Shown: in pieces, positions 1-7,453 of the stretch
Layout: each line of letters starts with the position of its first letter
Numbering within the stretch: position 1 is the stretch's first letter
Source: JAMOQA01 sp964582785
GTDB taxonomy: Bacteria; Acidobacteriota; Polarisedimenticolia; J045
Assembly (NCBI GenBank): GCA_964582785.1
Contig: CAZOTT010000044.1
Coordinates: 1 to 19,871, forward strand
DNA: 19,871 nt
Direction: 5' to 3'
Translations under genes and position numbers: made by a program
Notes under the pieces: generated by a model
The model's database searches: none
What the model was told of the DNA's origin: nothing
What the model saw: the letters and a program-made list of their open reading frames with translations, nothing else

Positions 1-299
1 CGTTCCGCCCTTCCGGCGAGCGCGCTGGCCAGCCGGTCGATCGCCTCGCCGGCACGGCCCGTCTCCATCTCGTGGCCGCCCCCCGGGAGCCGCCGTCCCG
101 CCCGGGGCAGCAGCGGTCCCCGGGGCCGCCCCGGGTCGCGGTGCGCGCGGAACGCCGCCAGGCACCACGGGCACGGCCCCCCGGCGGGATCCCCCGTGAA
201 CCCGAGGAGCCGCCGTTCCTCCACGAGGGCGAGGGGCCGGCATCCCGCCGGGCAGGTGTCGGCGGGGAGAACCGGGACCCGCTCGATCCGCCGGGTCAC
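1..299 (-). CDS. Partial Cys-containing protein of unknown function (C-terminus off the left edge)
   Basis: The frame is open from a GTG at 299-297 to the left edge, giving the first 99 residues. The GTG overlaps the TGA of the upstream kinase (GTGA), so translation is probably coupled and the frame is very likely real. Visible are a CPAGC motif near residue 16 and a GGPCPWC motif near residue 44, followed by an Arg/Pro/Gly-rich stretch and the start of an Ala-rich helix. The two Cys pairs could bind a metal or form disulfides. The 'G-x-PCxxC' pattern faintly resembles the zinc-binding segments of ThiF-like and cyclodehydratase proteins, but that is a guess and I do not recognise the family. 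There is no signal peptide or membrane segment in the visible part. Its place in a two-component operon suggests a regulated or accessory partner of the kinase. Confidence 0.6.
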   Translation of the reverse strand, partial: MTRRIERVPVLPADTCPAGCRPLALVEERRLLGFTGDPAGGPCPWCLAAFRAHRDPGRPRGPLLPRAGRRLPGGGHEMETGRAGEAIDRLASALAGRAE

Positions 300-1774
300 C
301 GCTCCTCCACCACCGGCAGGAAGACCCGGAAGGTCGTTCCCCGGCCGGGGACCGAGTCGACGTGGATCCTCCCCCCGGCCCGGTGGACGAGGCCCCAGGT
401 GACGAACAGCCCGAGCCCCGCCCCGGCGGAGTCTTCCCCCCCGTGGAACGGCTCGAAGACGTGGGGCAGGAGGTGTTCCGGGATGCCGGGCCCGCTGTCC
501 GCCACGTCGATCTCGGCCTCCCGCACCCCGGCCAGCCAGCGGGTGCGCAGGGTGAGCTGGCCCCCCTCGTGCATCGCCCCGATCGCGTTGAGCAGGAGGT
601 TGAGCAGCACCTGGTAGAGGTGCTGCTCGCTGATCCGGACCGGCGGCAGGTCGTCCGCGAGGGCCACGCGGAGGCGGATCCCCTGGTGGCGCACCGGGAC
701 CTGCACCAGTTCCAGCGCCTCGAACGCGACCCGGTTGACGTCCGCGGGCCCGGAGCGCCCGTTCTCGCTGCCCCGGTGCAGGTCGAGGAGGTCGGAGACG
801 ATCCCCCGGATCCGCTCCACCCCCTTCCGGACCCGGTGCCACGCCTGGCGGGTCGAGGGATCCCGGGGCAGCCCGCGTTCGAGGAGGGAAAGGTGCATCA
901 GGACCGCCTGGAGGGGGTTGTTGATCTCGTGGGCGACCCCGGCCGCGATCCTCCCGGTGACCGCCAGCCGGTCCGCCTGCCAGATCCGCCGCTGGAGCCG
1001 GTTCCGCTGGGTCACGTCCCGCAGGACCACGTGGGCTCCCCGGGAATTCCCCTCTTCTCCCGGCACCAGGGTCGCGCTGGCGCTGACCTCCAGTTCCGTG
1101 CCGTCCGGGCGCCGGACCCGGACCTCGAAGTCGCTGATCCTCCCGGTCCCCTGGAGCAGCCGGACCACCGACATCACCCGCGGGCGCTCCCCCCGGGCAA
1201 CGAACCGGACCGGGTGCCGGCCGAGGAGGGCTTCCTCCGGCCAGCCCACCGTTTCCCGGACCGCCCGGTTGACCTCGCGGATGCGGCCCCGCCGGTCCAC
1301 CAGGAGGTGCAGGTCCGGGCTCCCGTCGAACAGGACCTTCAGGCGGGTCTCGGCCCTCCGCCAGGCGCGGGCGTAGCGGGCGACCAGGTCTTCCGACCCC
1401 CGGAGCCAACCGGCCAGGGCCGGGAGGACCTCCGGCCCGGCGGCGTGGAGCAGGCGCATCCCCGCCAGGTGTCCCTTCTCGTCGAACTCCGGGCGGCAGG
1501 CGACCAGGATGCCCGGAGCCGGGTCGCCGGGCAGGAACCAGTGGCGGCCCCCGGCGAGTCCTCCCGACCGCATCCAGCGGATGGACCGGAGGATCTCGTC
1601 CCGCGTCCGCCGGTCCGGGACCCAGCCGACGAGAACGGCCACCGGGTCCGCCCCGCCGGGCAGGCGTCCCGCCGCGTCCAGGCGGACCTCCCGGGCCGCG
1701 GTCCCGGGAAGCGGGACCCCGCCACCCGTTCGCTCCCCCCGGGCGCCGGGGGCGCCCCCGACTTCGCCCGCCAC
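296..1774 (-). CDS. PAS-domain sensor histidine kinase
   Basis: This is a 492-residue sensor kinase that autophosphorylates on histidine and passes the phosphate to an aspartate, probably in the regulator just upstream. Residues 1-135 have no family I recognise and no membrane segment, so the kinase looks cytoplasmic. A PAS domain covers about 143-258 (FDGSPDLHLLVD, DGTELEVSASATL, VLRDVTQR). The dimerisation/phosphoacceptor helix carries AAGVAHEINNPL with His282, and the ATPase domain follows (N-box Asn396; G1 DSGPG at 426-430; G2 GAGLGLF at 451-457). The order and motifs are those of NtrB/PAS-type hybrid-free kinases. The GTG start at 1774 lies 2 nt after the regulator's TAG, so the two are translationally linked; the Shine-Dalgarno is weak. 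Longer in-frame starts would overlap the regulator deeply and were not used. The signal sensed cannot be read from the sequence. Confidence 0.93.
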   Translation of the reverse strand: MAGEVGGAPGARGERTGGGVPLPGTAAREVRLDAAGRLPGGADPVAVLVGWVPDRRTRDEILRSIRWMRSGGLAGGRHWFLPGDPAPGILVACRPEFDEKGHLAGMRLLHAAGPEVLPALAGWLRGSEDLVARYARAWRRAETRLKVLFDGSPDLHLLVDRRGRIREVNRAVRETVGWPEEALLGRHPVRFVARGERPRVMSVVRLLQGTGRISDFEVRVRRPDGTELEVSASATLVPGEEGNSRGAHVVLRDVTQRNRLQRRIWQADRLAVTGRIAAGVAHEINNPLQAVLMHLSLLERGLPRDPSTRQAWHRVRKGVERIRGIVSDLLDLHRGSENGRSGPADVNRVAFEALELVQVPVRHQGIRLRVALADDLPPVRISEQHLYQVLLNLLLNAIGAMHEGGQLTLRTRWLAGVREAEIDVADSGPGIPEHLLPHVFEPFHGGEDSAGAGLGLFVTWGLVHRAGGRIHVDSVPGRGTTFRVFLPVVEER

Positions 1775-1776
1775 CG

Positions 1777-2199
1777 CTAGACCTGGAGCAGCTCGTCGAG
1801 GTAGGCCAGCAGTTCGTCCAGGTCCACCGGTTTCCGCAGGAACAGGTCGGCCCCGTAGATCAGGGACCGCTCCCCGTTTCCCCGGCTGCCGTAACCGGTC
1901 AGGATGACGATCCTGAGGTCCCGTCCCTCCGACAGTTCCCGCAGGCGGCGGCAGACGGTGAACCCGTCCATGCCGGGCATCGCCAGGTCGAGCAGCACCA
2001 GGTGGGGACGGAACCGGGCGACCTGGTAGCCCGCCTCGAACCCGTCCGCGGCGGTGCGGACCTCCCAGCCCCGGCCGGTCCCGAGGGCGAAGGCGAGCCC
2101 CCGGCGGACGTCCTCGTCGTCGTCGACGACGAGGATCCGGGGGGCCGGCGCGGGTCCGGTCCGGCCCTCCCTCCGCCGGATCTCCGTCAGCGTGGACAC
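1777..2199 (-). CDS. Receiver-only response regulator
   Basis: This is a 140-residue protein made of a single receiver domain with no output domain. The acidic pocket is DDD at 26-28, the phospho-accepting Asp71 lies in LVLLDLAMPGMDG, the switch Thr101 in ILTGYG and the conserved Lys123 in LRKPV. Receiver-only proteins act by protein-protein contact or as phosphorelay intermediates. I chose the GTG at 2199 because GGGAGGGA sits about 7 nt upstream and an ATG at 2301 would add residues of no domain character. It is the first gene of the operon with the kinase at 296-1774, its likely phosphodonor. A -10-like element and a cluster of direct repeats lie upstream. Confidence 0.9.
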   Translation of the reverse strand: MSTLTEIRRREGRTGPAPAPRILVVDDDEDVRRGLAFALGTGRGWEVRTAADGFEAGYQVARFRPHLVLLDLAMPGMDGFTVCRRLRELSEGRDLRIVILTGYGSRGNGERSLIYGADLFLRKPVDLDELLAYLDELLQV

Positions 2200-2271
2200 G
2201 TGGCATCCCTCCCCGCTGCGCCCAACCCCTCCGTTCGGTGATCGCGTCGTGCTACAGCGCCCGTTGCGGTG

Positions 2272-2277
2272 ATTGTA
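2272..2277 (-). promoter_or_regulatory. Candidate -10 element of the two-component operon
   Basis: On the minus strand TACAAT lies here, about 73 nt before the regulator's GTG. A 17-nt spacer would put the -35 at 2295-2300, which reads TGGTCC and is a poor match to TTGACA. A weak -35 with a good -10 fits an activator-dependent promoter, and direct repeats lie just upstream. This is a prediction by eye only. Confidence 0.3.
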
Positions 2278-2303
2278 CGGCGAACCTCCCCCGCGGACCA
2301 CGA

Positions 2304-2340
2304 GAATGCGGGCAATGCGACGAGTTCGCGAAAGAATGCG
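2304..2340. repeat. Three direct GAATGCG-type repeats (candidate operator)
   Basis: The plus strand carries GAATGCG at 2304-2310, CAATGCG at 2313-2319 and GAATGCG at 2334-2340. The starts are spaced 9 and 21 nt, the larger being close to two helical turns. A TTCGCGAA palindrome lies between the second and third copies (2325-2332). Relative to the candidate -10 at 2272-2277 the repeats fall at about -39 to -75, a usual activator position. Binding is inferred, not shown. Confidence 0.35.
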
Positions 2341-2362
2341 AACAAGACGGCGGAACCGGTGG

Positions 2363-3145
2363 CTACTCCAGGAACCCCGCCGTGAACCCGCCGTCGACGA
2401 CGGTCACCTCCCCCGTCAGGCCCTCCGAGCCCGGGGAGAGCAGCCAGGCGAGGACCCGCGCCACCTCGCCGGGGGCGACCAGCCGCCCCGCGGGGTGACG
2501 CTCCCGCAGGCGGTCGAGGAAACCCTCCCCCCTGGCGCGGGCCGCCTCGAGGAGCATCCCGGCGCGCACCGGGCCCGGGCACAGGGCGTGGACCCGGATC
2601 CCCTCGGGGGCGTGGTCCAGGGCGAGGGCCCGGACCAGGTTGACGAGCCCGCCCTTCGCCGCGCAGTAGGCGGCCCCGCCCCGGATCCCGGCCAGGCCCA
2701 GGGTACTGGCGACCATGACGACCGAGGGCCGGTCCCCGGTCCGAAGCAGCGGCAGGCAGGCCCGGAAGAGCAGCCAGGGGGCGGTGAGGTCCGCGGCGAT
2801 CACCCGGTCCCACGTCTCGGGGGCCAGCTCGTCGCTGCGGCCGAGGGCCACGACGCCCGCCAGGTGGGCGATCCCCTCCAGCCCTCCCCACCGGTCCCGC
2901 AGGGCGGCGGCGACCCGTTCGGCGCCCCCCGGTGCGGCGAGGTCCGCCGCCACGGTGAAGACGTCCGCCCCGGAGGCGGTCAGCCCCGCGGCCAGTTCCT
3001 CGAGGGGCCCGGGGCGGCGGGCCACGAGACCCAGGCGGGCGCCGGCCCCGGCCAGCAGCTCGCACGCGGCCCGCCCGAGCCCACCCGTGGCGCCGGTCAG
3101 GAGGATCCGGCGGGAGGGGAGGGGCACCGAGGGCGGGTCCGGCAC
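2363..3145 (-). CDS. Short-chain dehydrogenase/reductase (SDR family)
   Basis: This is a 260-residue classical SDR, an NAD(P)-dependent oxidoreductase of unknown substrate. The nucleotide-binding motif is TGATGGLG at 17-24. The usual NNAG appears as HLAG at 94-97. The catalytic triad is Ser147, Tyr160 and Lys164 (YCAAK). The C-terminal GEVTVVDGG is typical of FabG-like members. The Arg pair after strand 2 (VARRP, 41-45) hints at NADPH preference. The GTG at 3145 was chosen because earlier in-frame starts fall inside the tRNA gene; a second GTG at 3127 is almost as good, and neither has a strong Shine-Dalgarno. The gene begins only 27 nt after the tRNA-Gly 3' end on the same strand with no terminator visible between, so the two may share a transcript. 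Confidence 0.88.
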   Translation of the reverse strand: MPDPPSVPLPSRRILLTGATGGLGRAACELLAGAGARLGLVARRPGPLEELAAGLTASGADVFTVAADLAAPGGAERVAAALRDRWGGLEGIAHLAGVVALGRSDELAPETWDRVIAADLTAPWLLFRACLPLLRTGDRPSVVMVASTLGLAGIRGGAAYCAAKGGLVNLVRALALDHAPEGIRVHALCPGPVRAGMLLEAARARGEGFLDRLRERHPAGRLVAPGEVARVLAWLLSPGSEGLTGEVTVVDGGFTAGFLE

Positions 3146-3172
3146 GGAGGTGGTCCCCGGGAAGGAGGGATC

Positions 3173-3248
<76 letters not shown>

Positions 3249-3270
3249 CCCTCTCGAGGCTCGAGCGGGG

Positions 3271-3299
3271 ATTCTAGCGAACCCCCCGCGGGGGGGCAA
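3271..3299 (-). promoter_or_regulatory. Sigma-70-type promoter of tRNA-Gly
   Basis: On the minus strand, TTGCCC (3299-3294) and TAGAAT (3276-3271) are separated by exactly 17 nt, and the tRNA 5' end follows 22 nt after the -10. The spacer contains most of a perfect 14-bp palindrome, CCCCCCGCGGGGGG (3282-3295), which is unusual and may affect melting or bind a regulator. Confidence 0.6.
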
Positions 3300-3321
3300 G
3301 CCCCGCCGGCGGTTCCGGGCA

Positions 3322-3350
3322 CTGGACCGGCGCCCGGGCTGCGGTATGCT
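3322..3350 (+). promoter_or_regulatory. Candidate promoter of the DUF47-PiT pair
   Basis: A TATGCT element (3345-3350) lies 17 nt after CTGGAC (3322-3327) and 47 nt before the first ATG of the phosphate-transport pair. The -35 match is weak. No PHO-box-like repeat was recognised. It diverges from the tRNA-Gly promoter at 3271-3299. Confidence 0.35.
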
Positions 3351-3397
3351 TCCCGCCCCGCCCGGCAGCCCGGGCCCGGGGGACGGAGGGTGTTGCC

Positions 3398-4075
3398 ATG
3401 ATGCGTTCGATCCTGCCCCTCTTCGGCCGGAGCCCGTTCACGGCCCTCCAGCGCCACATGGAAAAGGTGGAGGAGACCCTCGAGCGCCTGGAACCGTTCT
3501 TCGAGGTGTTCCTCGCGGGTGACTCCGCCCGCACGCGGGAACTGCGGAAGGAGATCCTCAAGCTCGAGCACGAGGCCGACAGGATCAAGAACGAGATCCG
3601 GGACCACCTGCCGAAGTCGTACTTCCTCCCGGTGGACCGCAGGGACCTGCTCTCCCTGCTCCACCAGCAGGACCGGCTCGCCGACCTCTGCGAGGACATC
3701 GTCATCGTCGCCACGCTTCGCGAGGACCTGTCCCTGCCCCCGGACCTGCGGGACAACGTGCGCGACGTGCTCGGCCGGACCCGCCGGGCCAGCCACACCG
3801 CCCGCCGGATCATCAGCCAGCTCGACGAGCTGCTCGAGGCGTCCTTCGGAGGGCCGGAGGCGGAGACCGTCCTCGAGCTGATCCACCAGGTGGGGCTGGA
3901 GGAGCACGAGGTCGACAAGGCGATCTACACCCTGGCCCGGGAACTGTACCGCCGGGAGGACGAGCTGGGGGCCGTGCGGTTGATGCTCTGGCAGAAGCTC
4001 CTCGAGCTGATCGGCCAGATCGCCAACGCCGCCGAGTCGATCGGCGACCAGGTCCGCCTGATGCTCTCCCGCTGA
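3398..4075 (+). CDS. DUF47 / PhoU-like phosphate transport accessory protein
   Basis: This is a 225-residue protein of the DUF47 family (PhoU-like, TIGR00153 type). Members are all-helical cytosolic proteins usually encoded next to PiT permeases and thought to modulate or assist them. Visible are the long charged helices of the fold: LEHEADRIKNEIRDHLPKSY near 52-71, then a three-helix pattern with LLHQQDRLADLCEDIV, and a second half repeating the E-x-x-x-D pattern (LEEHEVDKAIYTLAREL and AAESIGDQVRLML). It has no signal peptide or membrane segment. The first ATG is preceded by GGAGGG at a spacing of about 8 nt; a second ATG follows directly. The stop lies 10 nt before the PiT GTG, and its TGAGGA doubles as the permease ribosome binding site. 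The pairing strongly supports a role in phosphate import. Confidence 0.92.
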   Translation: MMRSILPLFGRSPFTALQRHMEKVEETLERLEPFFEVFLAGDSARTRELRKEILKLEHEADRIKNEIRDHLPKSYFLPVDRRDLLSLLHQQDRLADLCEDIVIVATLREDLSLPPDLRDNVRDVLGRTRRASHTARRIISQLDELLEASFGGPEAETVLELIHQVGLEEHEVDKAIYTLARELYRREDELGAVRLMLWQKLLELIGQIANAAESIGDQVRLMLSR

Positions 4076-4085
4076 GGAACCTGCC

Positions 4086-5330
4086 GTGGCCACGACGATC
4101 TTCGTCACCGTGGGGCTGCTGTTCGGCTTCTACATGGCCTGGAACATCGGGGCCAACGACGTCGCCAACGCGATGGGCACCTCCGTCGGGTCCGGCGCCC
4201 TCGGGCTCCGGCAGGCGATCCTCGCCGCCGCCGTGTTCGAGTTCCTCGGCGCCGTCCTGGTGGGAAGCCACGTGACGGAGACCGTCAAGAAAGGGATCGT
4301 CCACGTGGACCGGATCCCCGGGCACGACCTGGTCCTGTTCATGGCCGTGATGGTCTGTTCCCTCCTGGCGGCGGGGATCTGGCTCCAGCTCGCCACCTGG
4401 AAGGGGTGGCCGGTCTCGACGACCCACTCGATCGTCGGCGCGGTGGCCGGGGCCGGGATCGCGGCGGCGGGCTTCGGCGGCGTCAACTGGCCCCGGCTGG
4501 GGTTCATCGCGGTTTCCTGGGTCCTCTCCCCGGTCATCGGCGCGATGATCGCCTTCTTCCTCTTCCGGGCGATCTCGCGGGGCATCCTGGCCAGCCGCAC
4601 GCCGCGGGTGATGGTCCGCCGCTGGTCCCCCCTGCTCGTCGCCCTGGTGGTGGAGATCCTCTTCCTCTCGATGCTCTACAAGGGGCTGAAGAACCTCCAC
4701 CTCGACCTGCCGTTCGGCCGCGCCCTCGGCTGGGCCACCCTGCTGGCGGTGATCGCCGCCGCCGCGACGGCGTTCCGCTTCTGGCTCCGCCGCTCGGCCC
4801 GCAACCGCCGGGGAAGTCCCTTCGGTTACGTCGAGCGCCAGTTCCGCTGGCTGCAGGTCGTCACCGCCTGCTACGTGGCCTTCGCCCACGGGGCGAACGA
4901 CGTCGCCAACGCCATCGGGCCGGTCGCCGGCGTCTGGTCCGCCTTCTCCTCCGGCGAGCTGGCGGGCAAGGTGCCGGTCCCGACCTGGATCCTGGTGCTG
5001 GGGGGCGGCGGCATCGTCGTCGGGCTCGCCACCTGGGGCTACCGGGTGATGGAAACGATCGGCCGGAAGATCACGGAGTTGACCCCGTCGCGGGGCTTTT
5101 CCGCCGAGTTCGCCGCGGCGACCACCGTCCTCGTCTGCTCCAAGCTGGGCCTGCCGATCTCGACGACCCACACCCTCGTCGGCTCCGTGATCGGGGTCGG
5201 GCTGGCGCGGGGAATCGCCGCCCTCGACCTGCGGATCGTGCGGCACATCTTCGCCGCCTGGGTGATCACCCTGCCGGTGTCGTTCGTCCTTTCCGCCGCC
5301 CTGCTCGTGCTGATGAAGCCGTTCGTCTAG
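4086..5330 (+). CDS. PiT-family inorganic phosphate permease
   Basis: This is a 414-residue polytopic inner-membrane transporter of the PiT/Pit family (Pi coupled to H+ or Na+, often as metal-phosphate). The two inverted halves each carry the family signature GANDVANA, at 22-29 and 269-276. Each is followed by a second conserved hairpin, PVSTTHSIVGAV at 109-120 and PISTTHTLVGSV at 357-368. About ten hydrophobic segments are apparent, split by a basic loop at about 233-255 (RFWLRRSARNRR). The start is GTG at 4086 with GAGGA about 8 nt upstream, overlapping the DUF47 stop region. The length is in the usual short-PiT range. Together with the DUF47 gene it forms a compact two-gene phosphate import unit. 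It converges with the AI-2E family permease, with only 18 nt between their stops. Confidence 0.95.
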   Translation: MATTIFVTVGLLFGFYMAWNIGANDVANAMGTSVGSGALGLRQAILAAAVFEFLGAVLVGSHVTETVKKGIVHVDRIPGHDLVLFMAVMVCSLLAAGIWLQLATWKGWPVSTTHSIVGAVAGAGIAAAGFGGVNWPRLGFIAVSWVLSPVIGAMIAFFLFRAISRGILASRTPRVMVRRWSPLLVALVVEILFLSMLYKGLKNLHLDLPFGRALGWATLLAVIAAAATAFRFWLRRSARNRRGSPFGYVERQFRWLQVVTACYVAFAHGANDVANAIGPVAGVWSAFSSGELAGKVPVPTWILVLGGGGIVVGLATWGYRVMETIGRKITELTPSRGFSAEFAAATTVLVCSKLGLPISTTHTLVGSVIGVGLARGIAALDLRIVRHIFAAWVITLPVSFVLSAALLVLMKPFV

Positions 5331-5348
5331 GCGATCGGCCCCCGGAGG

Positions 5349-6419
5349 TCAGGCGACGGAGGGTGGGGCTCCCTCGGCCCCTTCCCGGGCGAAGCTTTCC
5401 TGGGCCTCCCGCCACAGGGCAAGGAGAACGGCGAGGAAGACCGGTCCCAGGACCAGCCCGAGGAGTCCCCCGGCCGCGAGCCCCCCGAGCACCCCGAAGA
5501 AGACGACGATGAACGGGATCCTGGACGACCCGGAGATGAAGAGAGGTCGCAGGACGTTGTCGATCAGGGTCACCGTCGCCGTTCCCCACAGGGCGAGGAA
5601 GATCGCCGCCCCCCAGCGCCCCTCGAGGGCCAGCAGGATGCAGAGGGGGGTCCAGACGAAACCGACACCGAAGGGAACGACCGCCGCCAGGCCGGTCACG
5701 ACCCCGAGCAGCACCGGCGCCCGCAGGCCGACGATCCAGAAGCCGGCCATGCCCACCACGCCCTGGAGGGCGGCGGTCAGCAGCCAGCCGTAGATGACCG
5801 CCGAGACGGTCTCCCGGACCGCCCGCACCAGGTGCTGCCCCTGGCCCCCCGCGATCCGGTCGAGGAAGAGGCCGACCTGCCGGAAGAGGGTTTCCCCGTC
5901 CCGGTAAACGAAGAACAGGGTGAACAGGGTCAGGATGAACTCCGCCACCAGGGCGAGGAGGTTCCGGGTCCACCGGAGCACCTTGCGGGCGGGCCCGGTG
6001 GCCTGGCGGATCCAGGCCCGGCGCACCTCCGCGTCGGAAGCCCGCCGCAGCAGGTCGTCGAGCTGTTCCTCGAGGGGAGGCACCCGGTGGACCCAGGCGG
6101 GCAGCTCCAGCCTGTCCGCGGTCGCCCAGGCCCTGAGCCGCGCCACCTCCGGTTCCATCTCGCGCACCAGGGAGATGCCGAGGAGCACCACCGGGATCAG
6201 GACGACGAGGGTCAGCAGGAGGGTCATCGCGAAGGCCGCCACCGTGTCCCGCCGCCCGAACCACCGGCGGAGCCGGGCGTACGCCGGCCAGGTGGCACTC
6301 CCGAGGATCAGCGCCCAGAGGATCGCCGGGGCGAACGGCCGGACGACCCGGAGCGAGCCCCACAGGACGATCGCCAGGGCCACCCACCCGAGGGCCACGC
6401 GCAGGCTTTCCCGCCTCAC
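5349..6419 (-). CDS. AI-2E family transporter (putative permease)
   Basis: This is a 356-residue polytopic membrane protein of the AI-2E transporter family (YdiK/TqsA/PerM group). Members have been linked to autoinducer-2 or Na+/H+ export, but the substrate of most is unknown. Two hydrophobic segments at the N-terminus are followed by another pair, a soluble loop at about 85-145, then a C-terminal cluster of membrane helices. The family-typical end is seen in ISGSSRIPFIVVFFGVLGG and GLLGLVLGPVFLAVLLALW. The GTG at 6419 overlaps the TGA of the asparaginase-like gene (GTGA), so it is the last gene of the five-gene operon. Why a permease is coupled to these genes is not clear from sequence. Confidence 0.9.
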   Translation of the reverse strand: MRRESLRVALGWVALAIVLWGSLRVVRPFAPAILWALILGSATWPAYARLRRWFGRRDTVAAFAMTLLLTLVVLIPVVLLGISLVREMEPEVARLRAWATADRLELPAWVHRVPPLEEQLDDLLRRASDAEVRRAWIRQATGPARKVLRWTRNLLALVAEFILTLFTLFFVYRDGETLFRQVGLFLDRIAGGQGQHLVRAVRETVSAVIYGWLLTAALQGVVGMAGFWIVGLRAPVLLGVVTGLAAVVPFGVGFVWTPLCILLALEGRWGAAIFLALWGTATVTLIDNVLRPLFISGSSRIPFIVVFFGVLGGLAAGGLLGLVLGPVFLAVLLALWREAQESFAREGAEGAPPSVA

Positions 6420-7453
6420 GGTTCCTCCTCCGGGTCCCCTCCCCCGGCCACCGGGAACGCCCCGGCCCGCGGCCGGATCGCCCCGGCCGGACGGCCGGTG
6501 GTCGTCACCGGCCGGGGGACGTGGTCACGCACCAGTCTAGCCGTCTCCCCGGGAGAAAGCGCCAGCAGTCCCGCCGCAAGGGCGATGGCCGCCGCCGGGC
6601 GGGCCCGGCGGTCGTTCCCGTCCAGGATCTTCAGGGCCGCTCCCAGGGGACCCACCGGGGCCGCGATCGCCAGCCCGTAGACCCCTTCCGTGCCGCTCTT
6701 CGCCAGGACCATGCCGGGGCGCAGTTCCATCAGGGCGGTCCCCAGCCTTCCGGGCCCGGCGTTCAGGGCCGGGTGCCCGGTCACCGCCCGGAAGACGGTG
6801 GCCAGGGCCGGGTCCTCCCCGGCGGCGAGCCGGGCCAGGGCCCGGGCCAGGGCCGAGAGGGGGAGGACGAACGAGGGAACTCCGCAGCCGTCCGGGACGG
6901 TGCGGATCTCTTCCGCCGGGACCCCGGCCCGGGACGCGAGGTCCTCCCGCAGGATGGACTGCCACGGGTGGTCCGGTGCGGGGTAGCTGCCCGGGTCGAG
7001 CCCCAGGTGCCGGCAGGCGAGGAGCATCGCCGCGTGCTTGCCCGAGCAGGGATGCTGCACCGGCCGGGGGCCGCCGGACGACCGGGCGAGGAGGCGGGCA
7101 TCCCGGTCGAGGGGAAGGGCCCGGCCGCACCGGAGGGCGTCCTCGTCCATCCCCGCCCGCTCGAGGATCCTCCGCACGACCCGCACCTGCTCCGGACGGC
7201 CCCCGTGGGACCCGGCGGCGACGGCGATTTCCCCGGCCGTCATCCCGCGGGCGACCGCGACCCCCCGGGCCACGAGGGAGGCCGCCTGGAACGGCTTCGC
7301 CACGGAGCGGAGAACGACCGGCAGGCCCGGGTCGCCGGCGGCATGGAGGACCCGTCCCGCCGGGTCGGCGACGACGACCGCCCCCTCGTGGAGCGACTCG
7401 AGAACGTCCCCCCGCAGGACCTCGACGAGGGGCACGGTGGCCGCGGGCTTCAC
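6416..7453 (-). CDS. Asparaginase II family protein (Rhizobium etli AII-like)
   Basis: This is a 345-residue cytosolic protein of the Asparaginase_II family (Pfam PF06089 type), related to the thermolabile R. etli L-asparaginase and not to the E. coli enzymes. It likely hydrolyses L-asparagine to aspartate and ammonia. Conserved family positions are present with the expected spacing: an SxxK pair (RSVAKP, Ser50/Lys53), Ser82 in AGSHGG, PCSGKH with Cys136/Lys139, DGCG with Cys190, and Lys252 in AKSGTEG. From family knowledge these form the Ser/Lys active site and a Cys/Lys metal site. The GTG at 7453 overlaps the upstream dus TGA by 4 bp, and the stop overlaps the permease GTG the same way. 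The last 20 or so residues are Gly/Pro/Glu-rich and probably disordered. Confidence 0.9.
   Translation of the reverse strand: MKPAATVPLVEVLRGDVLESLHEGAVVVADPAGRVLHAAGDPGLPVVLRSVAKPFQAASLVARGVAVARGMTAGEIAVAAGSHGGRPEQVRVVRRILERAGMDEDALRCGRALPLDRDARLLARSSGGPRPVQHPCSGKHAAMLLACRHLGLDPGSYPAPDHPWQSILREDLASRAGVPAEEIRTVPDGCGVPSFVLPLSALARALARLAAGEDPALATVFRAVTGHPALNAGPGRLGTALMELRPGMVLAKSGTEGVYGLAIAAPVGPLGAALKILDGNDRRARPAAAIALAAGLLALSPGETARLVRDHVPRPVTTTGRPAGAIRPRAGAFPVAGGGDPEEEP

Noticed and set aside
362..1780. Long plus-strand open frame opposite the histidine kinase
   Set aside because: The minus-strand kinase has all expected motifs; the plus frame shows only Pro/Asp/Arg-rich shadow composition.
3813..5246. 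Long minus-strand open frame opposite the PiT permease
   Set aside because: Low-complexity Asp/Arg/Gly/Pro composition opposite a gene with clear PiT signatures.
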